Part shown: positions 23,017 through 30,522 of the stretch, one piece after another
How positions within the stretch are numbered: the first letter of the stretch is position 1
Layout: each line of letters opens with the position of its first letter
Assembly (NCBI GenBank): GCA_943349675.1
Contig: CALQZN010000003.1
Location: 1 to 30,522 of the forward strand
From: Candidatus Nomurabacteria bacterium
GTDB taxonomy: Bacteria; Patescibacteriota; Minisyncoccia; Phycocordibacterales; SBAW01
Reading direction: 5' to 3'
DNA: 30,522 bases
Translations under genes and position numbers: made by a program
The notes under the pieces: model-generated
Told to the model about the DNA's origin: nothing
Seen by the model: the letters and a program-made list of their open reading frames with translations, nothing else
The model's database searches: none

Positions 23017-23721
23017 ATGGAGCCGCAGACGCCCGCGTCGTTCATTCCTAAAAAGTCGCTTGATGGCGGCATGCGTACACGTACCAGCGGTGCGCTAGGG
23101 GGGCTGTTCTTTTTGGTAGGACTCTTTTTGTTTATAGTGTCGGTTACTGCAGCAGGAGGAGTATTTGCATATAAAGGGTATCTTAAAACTTCTATCACAG
23201 ACAAAAGCGCGTCGCTTAAAAAAGCAAAAGATTCCTTTAACCTTGCTGCTATAGAAGACCTTACTCGTGTTGATTTGCGTATAAAACAAGCAGGAGTGTT
23301 GCTGCAGAAGCACATAGCGCCTTCGGCAATTTTTTCCTTCCTCTCGCTGCAGACGTTGCAAAATGTGCAGTTTGTAAGCTTTAACTACGCACTCCAAGAC
23401 GACGGGTCTGCTGCAGTAGACCTCGAAGGTGTTGCGGCAAGCTTCTCTACTGTGGCGCTCCAAAGTGACCAATTTGCTGCAAGCAAGGTGCTTAAAGACA
23501 TTGTCTTCTCAAACATTAAAGTCGAGGCGGGTGGTAAGATTACCTTCAGTGTTAAAGCAACGATAGATCCTTCTCTTATTAGCTACGCAAAAAATCTTAC
23601 TGTAACTCCTGCTATTCCGGCGCAAACAACTATGTCCACAAGTACGCCAGCTGCTATAGCAACAACTTCTGCGGTAGTCCCAGTGCCTCCACGGCCAGCG
23701 TCTACAACCCCATCATTGTAA
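23017..23721 (+). CDS. PilN-like pilus platform protein
   Basis: A 234-residue bitopic protein: a short basic cytoplasmic tail, a membrane helix (about 27-52), a coiled-coil-prone stretch (YLKTSITDKSASLKKAKDSF), a ferredoxin-like alpha/beta domain (about 95-190), and a Thr/Pro/Ala-rich tail. Position between pilM and pilO, and this topology, identify it as PilN-like; the sequence itself is diverged. The INLLP motif that contacts PilM in standard PilN is not visible; the tail FIPKKSLDGG may take its place. Confidence 0.75.
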   Translation: MEPQTPASFIPKKSLDGGMRTRTSGALGGLFFLVGLFLFIVSVTAAGGVFAYKGYLKTSITDKSASLKKAKDSFNLAAIEDLTRVDLRIKQAGVLLQKHIAPSAIFSFLSLQTLQNVQFVSFNYALQDDGSAAVDLEGVAASFSTVALQSDQFAASKVLKDIVFSNIKVEAGGKITFSVKATIDPSLISYAKNLTVTPAIPAQTTMSTSTPAAIATTSAVVPVPPRPASTTPSL

Positions 23722-23725
23722 TAGT

Positions 23726-24277
23726 ATGGCAAAATTTTTTATACCACTCATTCTCGCCGCTGCCGCAATAGGTCTGTTTGTCATGTACACAAACCCTACC
23801 TACAAAGACGCGCAGGTGCTTGCGGTGCAAGCAAACGCCTATGAGGAGGCGCTCCAAAAAGCACAAGAAATGCGTACCCTCCGTGACGAATTGCTTGCAA
23901 AACGTAAATCATTTTCTGCAAATGATGTAGCAAAATTAGAGCGTATTTTGCCCGACAACGTCGATAATATTCGCCTTATTATCGACATTAACAATATTGC
24001 AGTGCGCCACAGCCTTTCGCTCACTGACGTTGCCCTGGGGGAAATGTCTGACTCTAGTGTTGCCCGCAAAGAAGGTGTGGTCGGCTCTTCCGGTGACCCT
24101 GTTGGTTCTGTGGAGGTTGGATTTACTCTCTTGGCCACGTACGACGGATACCTCGCCTTTTTGCAAGACCTCGAGCACAGTCTGCGTATTGTCGACGTAA
24201 CCAGTGTGTCCTTTGCAGCAGAAGCAGGTGACCGTAACAACTACGACTTTAAGATCCGGACCTACTGGCTCCACTAA
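23726..24277 (+). CDS. pilO: Type IV pilus protein PilO
   Basis: A 183-residue protein with an N-terminal membrane helix (about 3-22), a coiled coil (about 30-60, EEALQKAQEMRTLRDELLAK), and a ferredoxin-like periplasmic domain (about 70-183) with ILPDNVDNIRLIIDINNIA and TYDGYLAFLQDLEHSLRIVD. The latter blocks are typical of PilO. It follows the pilN-like gene after 4 bases and should form a heterodimer with its product. Confidence 0.88.
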   Translation: MAKFFIPLILAAAAIGLFVMYTNPTYKDAQVLAVQANAYEEALQKAQEMRTLRDELLAKRKSFSANDVAKLERILPDNVDNIRLIIDINNIAVRHSLSLTDVALGEMSDSSVARKEGVVGSSGDPVGSVEVGFTLLATYDGYLAFLQDLEHSLRIVDVTSVSFAAEAGDRNNYDFKIRTYWLH

Positions 24278-24288
24278 AATAAAAAGTT

Positions 24289-24627
24289 ATGGCATTTTTA
24301 AAACAAAATAAATTACTTCTAGGAGCTGCCGTGCTTGGCGTATGTGCATTGCTATACTATTTTGTCTTTGCTGCAGACACCACTCCTCCGCTTACTGAGA
24401 CAGATATGGGCGCGGAAACGCTGGTTACGCAAGAATTATTGGTGACACTCTCTAGCTTGCGCTCAATTGAGCTAAGTAACGCTATTTTTACTGAACCGGT
24501 ATTTCTTTCCTTGACTGATTTTGGGGTTGTTATTCCACAAGAGCCTGTCGGTCGTCGAAACCCCTTCTTGCCATACGCAGGTGGCGGACAAACTACTTCT
24601 TCAATCAAACCACTGAACGTCCGCTAG
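24289..24627 (+). CDS. Small pilus-locus protein, PilP-like by position
   Basis: 112 residues: a membrane helix (about 9-27), a helical exported middle part, and a C-terminus with VGRRNPFLPY (86-95). An RNPF-x-P motif close to the C-terminus recurs in PilP/GspC-type proteins. It has no lipobox and no beta-sandwich domain, so it is not a full PilP. It sits between pilO and pilB, spaced 11 and 5 bases, so it surely belongs to the pilus machine. Confidence 0.7.
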   Translation: MAFLKQNKLLLGAAVLGVCALLYYFVFAADTTPPLTETDMGAETLVTQELLVTLSSLRSIELSNAIFTEPVFLSLTDFGVVIPQEPVGRRNPFLPYAGGGQTTSSIKPLNVR

Positions 24628-24632
24628 CGCCT

Positions 24633-26507
24633 ATGGATCTCCTTAAGATTCTAGAAGACGGCGGAGTTGTAGACAAAGCTCGAGCAGCAGAGCTGCGTAC
24701 TGAACTCCACACCACTAGTGCGGGTGACCCAGGTAGTGGCGCAGAGTTTATTTTAAATAAAGCTGGCGTCTCGCTTGCGGACATACTTAAAGCTAAAGGT
24801 ACGTACTTTGGCGTGCCAACACGTGAGTTAGGGGACACGGCGGTGCCGTTTGATATTTTAGGGTACATCCCCGAAGAGTCAGCCCGACACTACAGGTTTG
24901 CCCCTTTAGGGTTGGCTGATGGTGTACTTGAAGTTGGTGTCACCGACCCTGACAACTTGGAGGCGCGTGATGCGCTTACGTTCATCTCTGCAAAAGTAGG
25001 CATGCCGTACAAAGTTTTTTTGATAAGTGAAACTGATTTTGAAAAACTTCTCACGCAATACAAAGGTCTCTCTGGCGAAGTGGGTAAAGCGTTGAACGAA
25101 TTAGAGATAGAAATAAGTGGGGACTTAAAAGAGGTAGTAAAAGATAATAAACGCAACATCTCAGTTGAAGAAGACCAGGTGACCGACACCGAAGCTGCTG
25201 CTATTACCGAAGATGCGCCAGTGACAAAAATAGTTGCAACGGTTTTGCGCCATGCGTCCGAGCAGCGGGCGTCCGACATCCATATCGAGCCTATGGTCGA
25301 CCAAACGCGAGTGAGGTTTCGTATTGACGGGGTGTTGTTGACCAACATAACGCTGCCATCCAAGGTCCATAGTTCTGTTGTTGCGCGCATTAAAGTGCTC
25401 TCGAATATGCGTCTGGACGAAAAACGCAAACCACAAGATGGCCGTTTTTCTGCTCGGGTAGGGGGCAACAAGGTCGACTTTCGTGTCTCTACATTTCCCA
25501 CATATTACGGAGAGAAGGTGGTGATGCGTATTTTAGGTTCTGCAGCAAAAGATTTAAAACTCGAGAGTCTTGGGTTTTCTGAGCGTGACTTGGCGCTCAT
25601 TCGTGCAGCGATTAAAAAACCCTACGGATTGGTGCTTGTGTCGGGACCTACTGGCTCGGGTAAATCAACATCCCTCTATGCCATTTTGAACGAAATCGAT
25701 CGCGAACGGCAAAATGTTTTGTCTTTGGAAGACCCTGTGGAATATACGATACCTGGTGTTTCGCAAAGCCAAGTACGGCCAGAAATCGGCTACACCTTTG
25801 CAACAGGGCTTCGCACGACACTCCGTCAAGACCCAAACATCATCATGGTGGGTGAGATCCGCGATAGCGAAACTGCCGACCTTGCAGTGCAAGCTGCGCT
25901 CACAGGCCATCTTGTGCTCTCTACCATACACACAAACAATGCTATTGGTATTGTGCCGCGTTTGCTCGACATGGGTGTCGAACCATACCTTATCCCACCT
26001 GTGCTCATTTTGGGCATGGCGCAACGTTTGGTGCGTACACTGTGCCCGGGAGGTGGTAAAAAAATGAAGGTAGATGTGAGCGTGCAAGCGATGCTTAAGA
26101 AGGAGTTTGCCGACTTGCCGCCAGAGTATGCAAAAAATATTCCGCCATTGGAGGAAGTGTATCGCTTACGCCCTACAGCAGAGTGCCCAACAGGCACTAA
26201 GGGGCGTATTGCGGTGTTTGAAGCGTTTGAAATGAACCCTGAACTAGAGCGTGCAATACTTGCAAACAAACCGGAAGAAGAGATGTTTGCTACAGTGCGT
26301 AAAAACGGCATGTTTACAATGAAGGAAGATGCTATCATAAAAGCAGCAAAAGGCGTCATCCCTTTTGAGGAAATAAATACGCTCGGTGGCGAGTATGACT
26401 TGGCAGATGAAGAGCCGCCCTTTGCTGGAGCTCTAGCAAAGCCAGAGACGCTGGACGCTGAGGCGGATGATGTTCCAGAAGAAAATATAAAAGAAATACA
26501 AGTATGA
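24633..26507 (+). CDS. pilB: Type IV pilus extension ATPase PilB (GspE family)
   Basis: A 624-residue hexameric secretion ATPase. The N-terminal GspE/MshEN domain spans about 1-145; the catalytic domain contains Walker A GPTGSGKST (338-346), the Asp box EDPVEY (366-371), Walker B IIMVGEIRD (403-411) and the His box HLVLSTIHTNN (426-436). The zinc-binding insert of PilB normally has two CxxC pairs; here only C471 (CPGG) and C518 (CPTG) remain. The C-terminus is extended by an acidic tail of about 40 residues. It overlaps the pilT start by 4 bases (ATGA). Confidence 0.95.
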   Translation: MDLLKILEDGGVVDKARAAELRTELHTTSAGDPGSGAEFILNKAGVSLADILKAKGTYFGVPTRELGDTAVPFDILGYIPEESARHYRFAPLGLADGVLEVGVTDPDNLEARDALTFISAKVGMPYKVFLISETDFEKLLTQYKGLSGEVGKALNELEIEISGDLKEVVKDNKRNISVEEDQVTDTEAAAITEDAPVTKIVATVLRHASEQRASDIHIEPMVDQTRVRFRIDGVLLTNITLPSKVHSSVVARIKVLSNMRLDEKRKPQDGRFSARVGGNKVDFRVSTFPTYYGEKVVMRILGSAAKDLKLESLGFSERDLALIRAAIKKPYGLVLVSGPTGSGKSTSLYAILNEIDRERQNVLSLEDPVEYTIPGVSQSQVRPEIGYTFATGLRTTLRQDPNIIMVGEIRDSETADLAVQAALTGHLVLSTIHTNNAIGIVPRLLDMGVEPYLIPPVLILGMAQRLVRTLCPGGGKKMKVDVSVQAMLKKEFADLPPEYAKNIPPLEEVYRLRPTAECPTGTKGRIAVFEAFEMNPELERAILANKPEEEMFATVRKNGMFTMKEDAIIKAAKGVIPFEEINTLGGEYDLADEEPPFAGALAKPETLDAEADDVPEENIKEIQV

Positions 26508-27571
26508 TCTCCGATTTTAAAAAGAAAGTAGCCGAGTTGGTCGAGATGTTGGTGTTGCAAGGCGCAAGCGACTTGCATTTGGCGGTTGGCGCGCAGCCCA
26601 TCATTAGAGTGTCGGGTGCACTCACTCCTATTTTATCTGAAGCAGTGCTCACTAACGATGATGTTATTGGCCTGTTGTCGGAAATGCTCTCCCCTGAACA
26701 TAAAAAGCGCTTTTTAGAGATACAAGAAGTCGACTTTTCGTACTCGCACGAGGGCAAGGCACGATTCCGCGGTAATGCGTTTGTCGAGCGTGGCCATATT
26801 GGTGTGGCACTTCGCCTTATACCCAAAGTAATACGATCGTTCTCAGAGCTTGGGCTGCCGCCGATTGTCGAAACATTTGCTGCGCGCAAACAAGGATTCT
26901 TTTTGGTGGTGGGGCCGGTGGGTATGGGTAAAACGACCACACTAGCAGCGCTCATAGATAAAATAAATACCGAGCGTACTGAGCACATTATTACCATCGA
27001 GGACCCCATCGAGTACTTGTTTGAGAACAAAAAGTCTTTGATAGAACAACGTGAGGTGCGAGTAGACACAGCTGACTTTGAATCTGCGCTGCGGTCGGTT
27101 TTTCGCCAAGACGCAAACGTGCTCATGATAGGTGAGATGCGGACACCCGAAACTATGGCGACTGCAGTTACAGCGGCAGAGACGGGGCACCTTGTGTTTT
27201 CGACTCTACACACCAACAACGCTGCGCAAACTATTGACCGTATTATCGACGCTTTTCCCGCAGGACAGCAAGACCAAATCCGCATCCAGCTTGCGGGGTC
27301 TTTGGCAGGGATATTCTCGCAACGTTTGGTACCCCGAATTTCGGGTGGCTTGGTCCCAGCATGTGAGCTGCTCATTAACAACAACGCTGTTGCAAACCTC
27401 ATCCGAGAAAAACGTAGTCACGAAATACAGACGGTGATAGAGACAAGTGCTGAAGAGGGTATGATAGATATGAACCGCTCCCTGGCACAATTGGTGCGTG
27501 CGGGGGAGATAACTGTCGAGAGTGCCTACGCACTGTCGTGGAATCCAAAGACACTCGAGCGTCTGTTATAA
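26504..27571 (+). CDS. pilT: Type IV pilus retraction ATPase PilT
   Basis: 355 residues, the usual PilT length. ASDLHLAVGAQPIIRVSG (21-38) is the N-terminal PAS-like part; Walker A is GPVGMGKTT (137-145), Walker B NVLMIGEMR (205-213), His box HLVFSTLHTNNA (229-240), followed by GLVPACELLINNNAVANLIR, a PilT hallmark. It should depolymerise pili and power retraction. It is translationally coupled to pilB. Confidence 0.95.
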   Translation: MISDFKKKVAELVEMLVLQGASDLHLAVGAQPIIRVSGALTPILSEAVLTNDDVIGLLSEMLSPEHKKRFLEIQEVDFSYSHEGKARFRGNAFVERGHIGVALRLIPKVIRSFSELGLPPIVETFAARKQGFFLVVGPVGMGKTTTLAALIDKINTERTEHIITIEDPIEYLFENKKSLIEQREVRVDTADFESALRSVFRQDANVLMIGEMRTPETMATAVTAAETGHLVFSTLHTNNAAQTIDRIIDAFPAGQQDQIRIQLAGSLAGIFSQRLVPRISGGLVPACELLINNNAVANLIREKRSHEIQTVIETSAEEGMIDMNRSLAQLVRAGEITVESAYALSWNPKTLERLL

Positions 27572-27572
27572 T
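27567..27572 (+). promoter_or_regulatory. Possible -10 box before pilC
   Basis: TATAAT overlaps the pilT stop codon, 30 bases upstream of the pilC ATG. It would give a leader of about 23 bases. Confidence 0.35.
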
Positions 27573-27602
27573 AAATTGGAATTTTAGTTTTGTTGGAATT
27601 AC

Positions 27603-28820
27603 ATGGAATTTAAATACGAAGCACTCGACCAGGCGGGGAAGGCGCAAGCCGGGGTTGTTAATGCTGCCACGCAAGACGCTGCCATTGAGTCGCTGCAACG
27701 CAGGGGCTTTACCATCACGGCGCTCGTGGGCGACGAACCAAAGGGTTTAAACAACCTCTTAAACGCCCACGTACCGTTTTTTGGCGGGGTAAGTGGTCGC
27801 GATATTGTTATCTTGTCTCGTCAGTTGGCAACCTTGTTCGAGGCGCAAGTCTCGGCATTACGCATCTTCCGTTTGTTGGCAGAACAAGCGTCAAAGCCGT
27901 ACCTCCGCAGTGTGCTTACAGAAATAAGCGACGACCTACAAGCGGGTAACAGTATTTCCAAAGCGCTGGTTAAGCATCCAAAAGCGTTTTCCGACTTTTA
28001 CGTCAACATGGTGCGCGCAGGAGAGGAGTCCGGCAAGCTCGACCAAACTTTCCTTTTTCTTGCTGACTACATCGACCGCTCCTACGAGTTGACGTCCAAA
28101 GCTCGTAACGCACTTATTTACCCAGCGTTTATTTTGTTTACCTTTTTTGCGGTGATGACGCTGATGCTTACGGTGGTTATCCCTAAAATTGGCTCCATTT
28201 TAGCTGACAGTGGACAAGAACTGCCAATCTATACCAAAATTATTCTCGGCTTCAGCCACTTTTTGACTAACTATGGAATCTTTTTACTCGTAGCTCTTAT
28301 TTTGGGTGCATACTTTGTGTATAGGTATGGTCAAACAGAGCACGGCAAACTCAACCTGTCTCGCGTAAAACTTTCCCTCCCGTATGTGGGGCAACTCTAC
28401 CAAAAGCTGTACCTGTCGCGGTTTGCCGACAATATGCACGTGATGTTGTCGTCGGGCATATCTGCAGTGCGGTCGCTCGAGATAACCTCGTCGGTTATAG
28501 AAAACGCGGTATACCAAACTATTTTGCTCGAGGCGCTCGAGGGCGTAAAAGCCGGCAGCCCAATGTCGCAAACTCTGGGGCAGTACCCAGACGAAATCCC
28601 GGCCATTATGGTGCAAATGCTCCAAATCGGAGAAGAAACGGGAGAGCTGGGGAACATTTTGGAGCGTATGGCCAAGTTTTATAACCGCGAAGTAAATGCC
28701 GCTGTGGACACCTTGGTGTCTTTGATTGAGCCAGTGCTCATTGTGGCGTTGGCAGTTGGTGTGGGCTTTTTGTTGGCAGCTGTCTTGTTGCCTATCTACA
28801 GCAGTACGACAAGTATCTAA
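27603..28820 (+). CDS. pilC: Type IV pilus inner-membrane platform protein PilC
   Basis: 405 residues, the standard PilC/GspF length. FKYEALDQAGKAQAGVVNA at the N-terminus, followed by two T2SSF domains: the first with FSRQLATLFEAQ-like LSRQLATLFEAQVSALR and a membrane helix near 175-195, the second with FADNMHVMLSSGISAVRSLE (about 277-296), EETGELGNILERMAKFYNREV and a C-terminal helix pair containing SLIEPVLIVALAVGVGFLLA. It is the membrane base on which the ATPases act. Confidence 0.95.
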   Translation: MEFKYEALDQAGKAQAGVVNAATQDAAIESLQRRGFTITALVGDEPKGLNNLLNAHVPFFGGVSGRDIVILSRQLATLFEAQVSALRIFRLLAEQASKPYLRSVLTEISDDLQAGNSISKALVKHPKAFSDFYVNMVRAGEESGKLDQTFLFLADYIDRSYELTSKARNALIYPAFILFTFFAVMTLMLTVVIPKIGSILADSGQELPIYTKIILGFSHFLTNYGIFLLVALILGAYFVYRYGQTEHGKLNLSRVKLSLPYVGQLYQKLYLSRFADNMHVMLSSGISAVRSLEITSSVIENAVYQTILLEALEGVKAGSPMSQTLGQYPDEIPAIMVQMLQIGEETGELGNILERMAKFYNREVNAAVDTLVSLIEPVLIVALAVGVGFLLAAVLLPIYSSTTSI

Positions 28821-28864
28821 AGGTGTTATCCACACAAGGTCGCTGGTTTGCGGGGTAGGCAAGC

Positions 28865-28870
28865 TATACT
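28865..28870 (+). promoter_or_regulatory. -10 box of the first pilin gene
   Basis: GCTATACT with TATACT at 28865-28870 in the 107-base gap after pilC. The predicted leader is about 50 bases, much longer than for other genes here, and lacks a clear Shine-Dalgarno. Confidence 0.55.
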
Positions 28871-28927
28871 AGGGTATATCTGCGAGTCACTAGTAATGGC
28901 AGATTATTAATAAATTATAGAATTTCT

Positions 28928-29443
28928 ATGCGCACTATGTTTACAAAAGGTCATAATAAAGGTTTCACCCTCATCGAACTTTTGGTGGTTATCGCCATCA
29001 TTGGTATCTTGGCCTCCATTGTGCTCGTGTCTCTTAACGGTGCTCGTGGAAGAGCGCGTGATGCAGAACGTGTGTCAGCTCTTAAGGAAATGGCAAAGGC
29101 TGTATCTATTATTGATAATGACCCCGCTACTCCGTTTGTGGGCTGTATTACTGACGGTCCTAAGGCAAACACCTGCACAACTCCAGGTTTGACAGCATAC
29201 TCGGATCCTAGTGCAGTTGCGGCGACTGCTGCTTGTGGCTCTGCTTCTGCCGCCATTTGTGATTACTCAGTTTCTGCAGAAGACGGAGTCCTTGCGACTG
29301 GTGAAGCGATAAATTCACAAAACTATGAGTTTTGTGCGTATCTTGAAGGCTCAAACATCGGATTCTCTGGTGGTACGGCAGCAGGACACCTTGTTCGAGT
29401 AAGTAGTGCTTCTGCAGGAAGTGTTGTGGCTGGGTGCATATAA
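28928..29443 (+). CDS. Type IV pilin, first copy
   Basis: A 171-residue prepilin. The leader has 12 residues ending in G12, and cleavage before F13 yields the class III motif FTLIELLVVIAIIGILASIV with the conserved Glu at +5 (E17). The exported domain is small, rich in Ala/Ser, with six cysteines. It shares its N-terminal segment almost base for base with the second pilin. It is followed by a strong terminator, so it forms its own transcription unit. Confidence 0.95.
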   Translation: MRTMFTKGHNKGFTLIELLVVIAIIGILASIVLVSLNGARGRARDAERVSALKEMAKAVSIIDNDPATPFVGCITDGPKANTCTTPGLTAYSDPSAVAATAACGSASAAICDYSVSAEDGVLATGEAINSQNYEFCAYLEGSNIGFSGGTAAGHLVRVSSASAGSVVAGCI

Positions 29444-29459
29444 TCTAGTTGTCTCTAAA

Positions 29460-29500
29460 AAAACAAAATCCCCACCCTTTTGCGGTGGGGATTTTGTTTT
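29460..29500. terminator. Terminator between the two pilin genes
   Basis: The 17-bp arms AAAACAAAATCCCCACC (29460-29476) and GGTGGGGATTTTGTTTT (29484-29500) match perfectly with a 7-base loop. It isolates the first pilin from the second. Confidence 0.93.
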
Positions 29501-29505
29501 AGGGG

Positions 29506-29511
29506 TATACT
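29506..29511 (+). promoter_or_regulatory. -10 box of the second pilin gene
   Basis: TATACT, 6 bases before the ATG at 29518 and 5 bases after the terminator stem. Separate transcription with a leaderless mRNA is predicted. Confidence 0.6.
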
Positions 29512-29517
29512 TACAAC

Positions 29518-30135
29518 ATGTATACATATTCTCTGATAAAAAAACAAGGCAAAAAAGGCTTCACCCTCATCGAACTTTTGGTGGTTATCGCAATCATTGG
29601 TATCTTGTCGTCCATAGTGTTGGTGTCTCTTACGGCGGCACGCAGTAAAGCACGCGACGCAAGGCGGATTGTCGATCTTAAAACAATCCAGCTTGCGCTC
29701 GCCGAGTACTACAGTGATTATTTGGTGTATCCAAAAGGTATATATGGTACTAATTTAAGTAGCCCAACAGTCTATTTGGCAACGGTACCTGCCGACCCAA
29801 ACAGTACCGTGAAATGTACGTCGGGGACAGAGACAAGTTGTTACAAATATGTCCCTATTTCTCCTGCTTCTCCTTATTCGTGTAGTACTGCGGACAGATA
29901 TCACTTGGGCGCAACACTTGAACTATCTAACAACACTAACCTTGCTCAAGATGCCGACAAAGCTCCGCAAGTTGGTACGAGTGGGGGTCCTAAAGGATGC
30001 TCTACTGCCGACGTTGATAGCGACTTTTCTGGTGTAAGTGCTTCTGCTGCGGGCACTGCTTGTTCAGCAACATCTGGTACTGCGCAACCTACTACGGCTA
30101 CTGATGGAGAGACCTGTTACGACGTAACTAACTAA
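29518..30135 (+). CDS. Type IV pilin, second copy
   Basis: A 205-residue prepilin with a 14-residue basic leader ending at G14 and mature N-terminus FTLIELLVVIAIIGILSSIV, with E19 at +5. The exported part has ARDARRIVDLKTIQLALAEY and then YHLGATLELSNN, typical of pseudopilin-like CPR pilins, with six cysteines that may form disulphides. Only 2 bases separate it from the prepilin peptidase start, so the two are co-transcribed. Confidence 0.95.
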   Translation: MYTYSLIKKQGKKGFTLIELLVVIAIIGILSSIVLVSLTAARSKARDARRIVDLKTIQLALAEYYSDYLVYPKGIYGTNLSSPTVYLATVPADPNSTVKCTSGTETSCYKYVPISPASPYSCSTADRYHLGATLELSNNTNLAQDADKAPQVGTSGGPKGCSTADVDSDFSGVSASAAGTACSATSGTAQPTTATDGETCYDVTN

Positions 30136-30137
30136 AA

Positions 30138-30522
30138 ATGTACGACCCGGTGTTTGTAGTTGCTGCGGCAGTGTTTGGGGCGATACTGGGGAGTTTTTTA
30201 AATGCCCTGTCGTTTCGCTTTAACACGGGCCGCACTATGGGTGGGCGGTCGCGCTGCATGCGCTGCGGGCATACACTTAGGGCGCTAGACCTAGTCCCTG
30301 TGTTGTCGTATCTGGTGTTGGGTGGGAAGTGTCGCTACTGTAAAACAAAAGTGTCTCTGCAGTACCCACTTGTGGAGTTGTTGGCCGCAGTACTTTCTGT
30401 TGGGGTGTATCTGCTCAACCCTTTACCTCTCACGTACGCACTGTTTTTGCTTGTGTGGCTGACTATACTTTTTATAGGTGTATACGATATGCGGCATACG
30501 GTTATTCCTTGGACTTTTTCTA
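30138..30522 (+). CDS. pilD: Prepilin peptidase (PilD), cut by the window edge
   Basis: The first 128 codons are present and the frame is open at the window end. It begins MYDPVFVVAAAVFGAILGSF, then FNTGRT and SRCMRCGHTLRALDLVPVLS, LGGKCRYCKTKVSLQYPLVE: two CxxC pairs (zinc-binding in the methylase domain) flanking the cytoplasmic loop. The last residues, GVYDMRHTVIPW, contain the first catalytic aspartate of this aspartic peptidase (D-x-x-x-x-x-IP). It would cleave and N-methylate both pilins. Confidence 0.93.
   Translation, partial: MYDPVFVVAAAVFGAILGSFLNALSFRFNTGRTMGGRSRCMRCGHTLRALDLVPVLSYLVLGGKCRYCKTKVSLQYPLVELLAAVLSVGVYLLNPLPLTYALFLLVWLTILFIGVYDMRHTVIPWTFS

Noticed and set aside
1..30522. 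CRISPR array, insertion sequence with terminal repeats, or rRNA genes
   Set aside because: No regularly spaced repeats, transposase gene or rRNA gene were seen on either strand.

Overview
The window looks like part of a Patescibacteria (CPR) chromosome, most likely a Parcubacteria-type lineage. The evidence is its gene content: a compact type IV pilus locus of CPR style, a fused L,D-transpeptidase/D,D-carboxypeptidase, a DUF5667-like sigma partner, and short tightly packed genes. Shine-Dalgarno sequences are mostly absent, and a TATAAT/TATACT-like -10 box often sits only 6-9 bases before the start codon, as expected for leaderless mRNAs. The genetic code appears standard. The lineage is inferred from gene content only.

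Left block (1-6700): a terminator and a palindrome; an ECF-type sigma factor overlapping a membrane partner protein; an ABC ATPase, an ABC-2 permease and a TPR/GspG-like membrane protein in one tight operon; the wall-enzyme fusion; a possible small protein of 69 residues; and a Maf nucleotide pyrophosphatase.

Middle block (about 6700-20330): looser spacing and visibly more AT-rich sequence, consistent with an accessory region. It starts near two tRNA-Ser genes, one with the very rare ACT anticodon, and a decayed tRNA-like sequence. It then holds a DUF2892 fusion, a photolyase-related protein lacking every Fe-S ligand of its family, a dead RhuM-type gene, a YbbA-YbbP-TesA-like ABC/lipase operon, a scrap of a second SOUL gene, a GlcD-type flavoprotein, a pterin carbinolamine dehydratase, a fasciclin protein, and a SOUL-DUF2177-DUF1295 operon. 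Together these resemble a light/oxidative-stress and membrane-maintenance set, which is the most interesting interpretation of the window.

Right block (20340-30522): an ITPA-like nucleotide pyrophosphatase, a truncated DUF218 gene, a ComFC-like phosphoribosyltransferase, then a type IV pilus locus in the order pilM, pilN-like, pilO, a pilP-like gene, pilB, pilT, pilC, two pilins, and a prepilin peptidase cut by the window edge. PilM, PilN and PilO would form the inner-membrane platform, PilB and PilT would power extension and retraction through PilC, and the peptidase would mature the pilins. With ComFC next door, DNA uptake is a reasonable guess for what the pilus does.
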